DNA of 7,418 nt. Source: an uncultured Atopobiaceae bacterium (GTDB lineage Bacteria; Actinomycetota; Coriobacteriia; Coriobacteriales; Atopobiaceae). The notes beneath the pieces were generated by a model, which was not told the origin of the DNA, searched no databases, and worked only from the letters and a program-made list of their open reading frames with translations. The position numbers and the translations under genes are program-made. Of the stretch, positions 7,369 through 7,418 are shown one piece after another. Every line of letters starts with the position of its first letter. The first letter of the stretch is position 1. Location of the stretch: the NCBI GenBank assembly GCA_947303905.1, contig CAMYZR010000061.1, positions 1 through 7,418 of the forward strand, in the 5' to 3' direction.

Positions 7369-7418
7369 GCGGGTAGTTGCCAGAGTAGTCACGGGCAAAA
7401 CCGCAGGTCACAGGGAGC

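Overview
The window is high-G+C bacterial DNA in which every gene I can support lies on the minus strand, so transcription runs from right to left. GTG starts, Tat-type secretion of a lipoprotein, and purB next to a small four-cysteine TSCPD protein suggest a Gram-positive actinobacterial lineage. The Coriobacteriia (Olsenella/Atopobium/Collinsella relatives) are my best guess. This placement is inference and was not tested by any search.

Layout in transcription order. The right end (about 7268-7418) is a presumed upstream region with no clear gene but four GATCC words. It is followed by a small unrecognised helical protein (7007-7267). A G+C-rich gap of about 200 bp then holds weak hairpins and a probable purB promoter. 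Next comes a closely spaced series: purB (adenylosuccinate lyase), a 92-residue TSCPD protein and a Tat-exported lipoprotein that looks like a beta-propeller. After an 86-bp AT-rich gap come an OmpR/PhoB-type response regulator and its two-membrane-segment histidine kinase. A second gap of 126 bp, with hairpins and a probable promoter, precedes purC (SAICAR synthase). purC is tightly coupled to a two-segment membrane protein that runs off the left edge of the window.

PurC makes SAICAR and PurB cleaves it to AICAR, so the two purine genes act on consecutive steps. Their leaders are built alike: a TA(G/C)AAT -10 box, 23-24 bases, then the same GAAAGGAC ribosome site. Between them sits a signalling cassette of lipoprotein, regulator and kinase. 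Its make-up recalls the actinobacterial MtrA-MtrB-LpqB system, in which a lipoprotein with a propeller domain modulates the kinase. That comparison is the most interesting idea in the window, but it rests on architecture and proximity, not on demonstrated homology. No mobile element, CRISPR array, rRNA or tRNA was seen.
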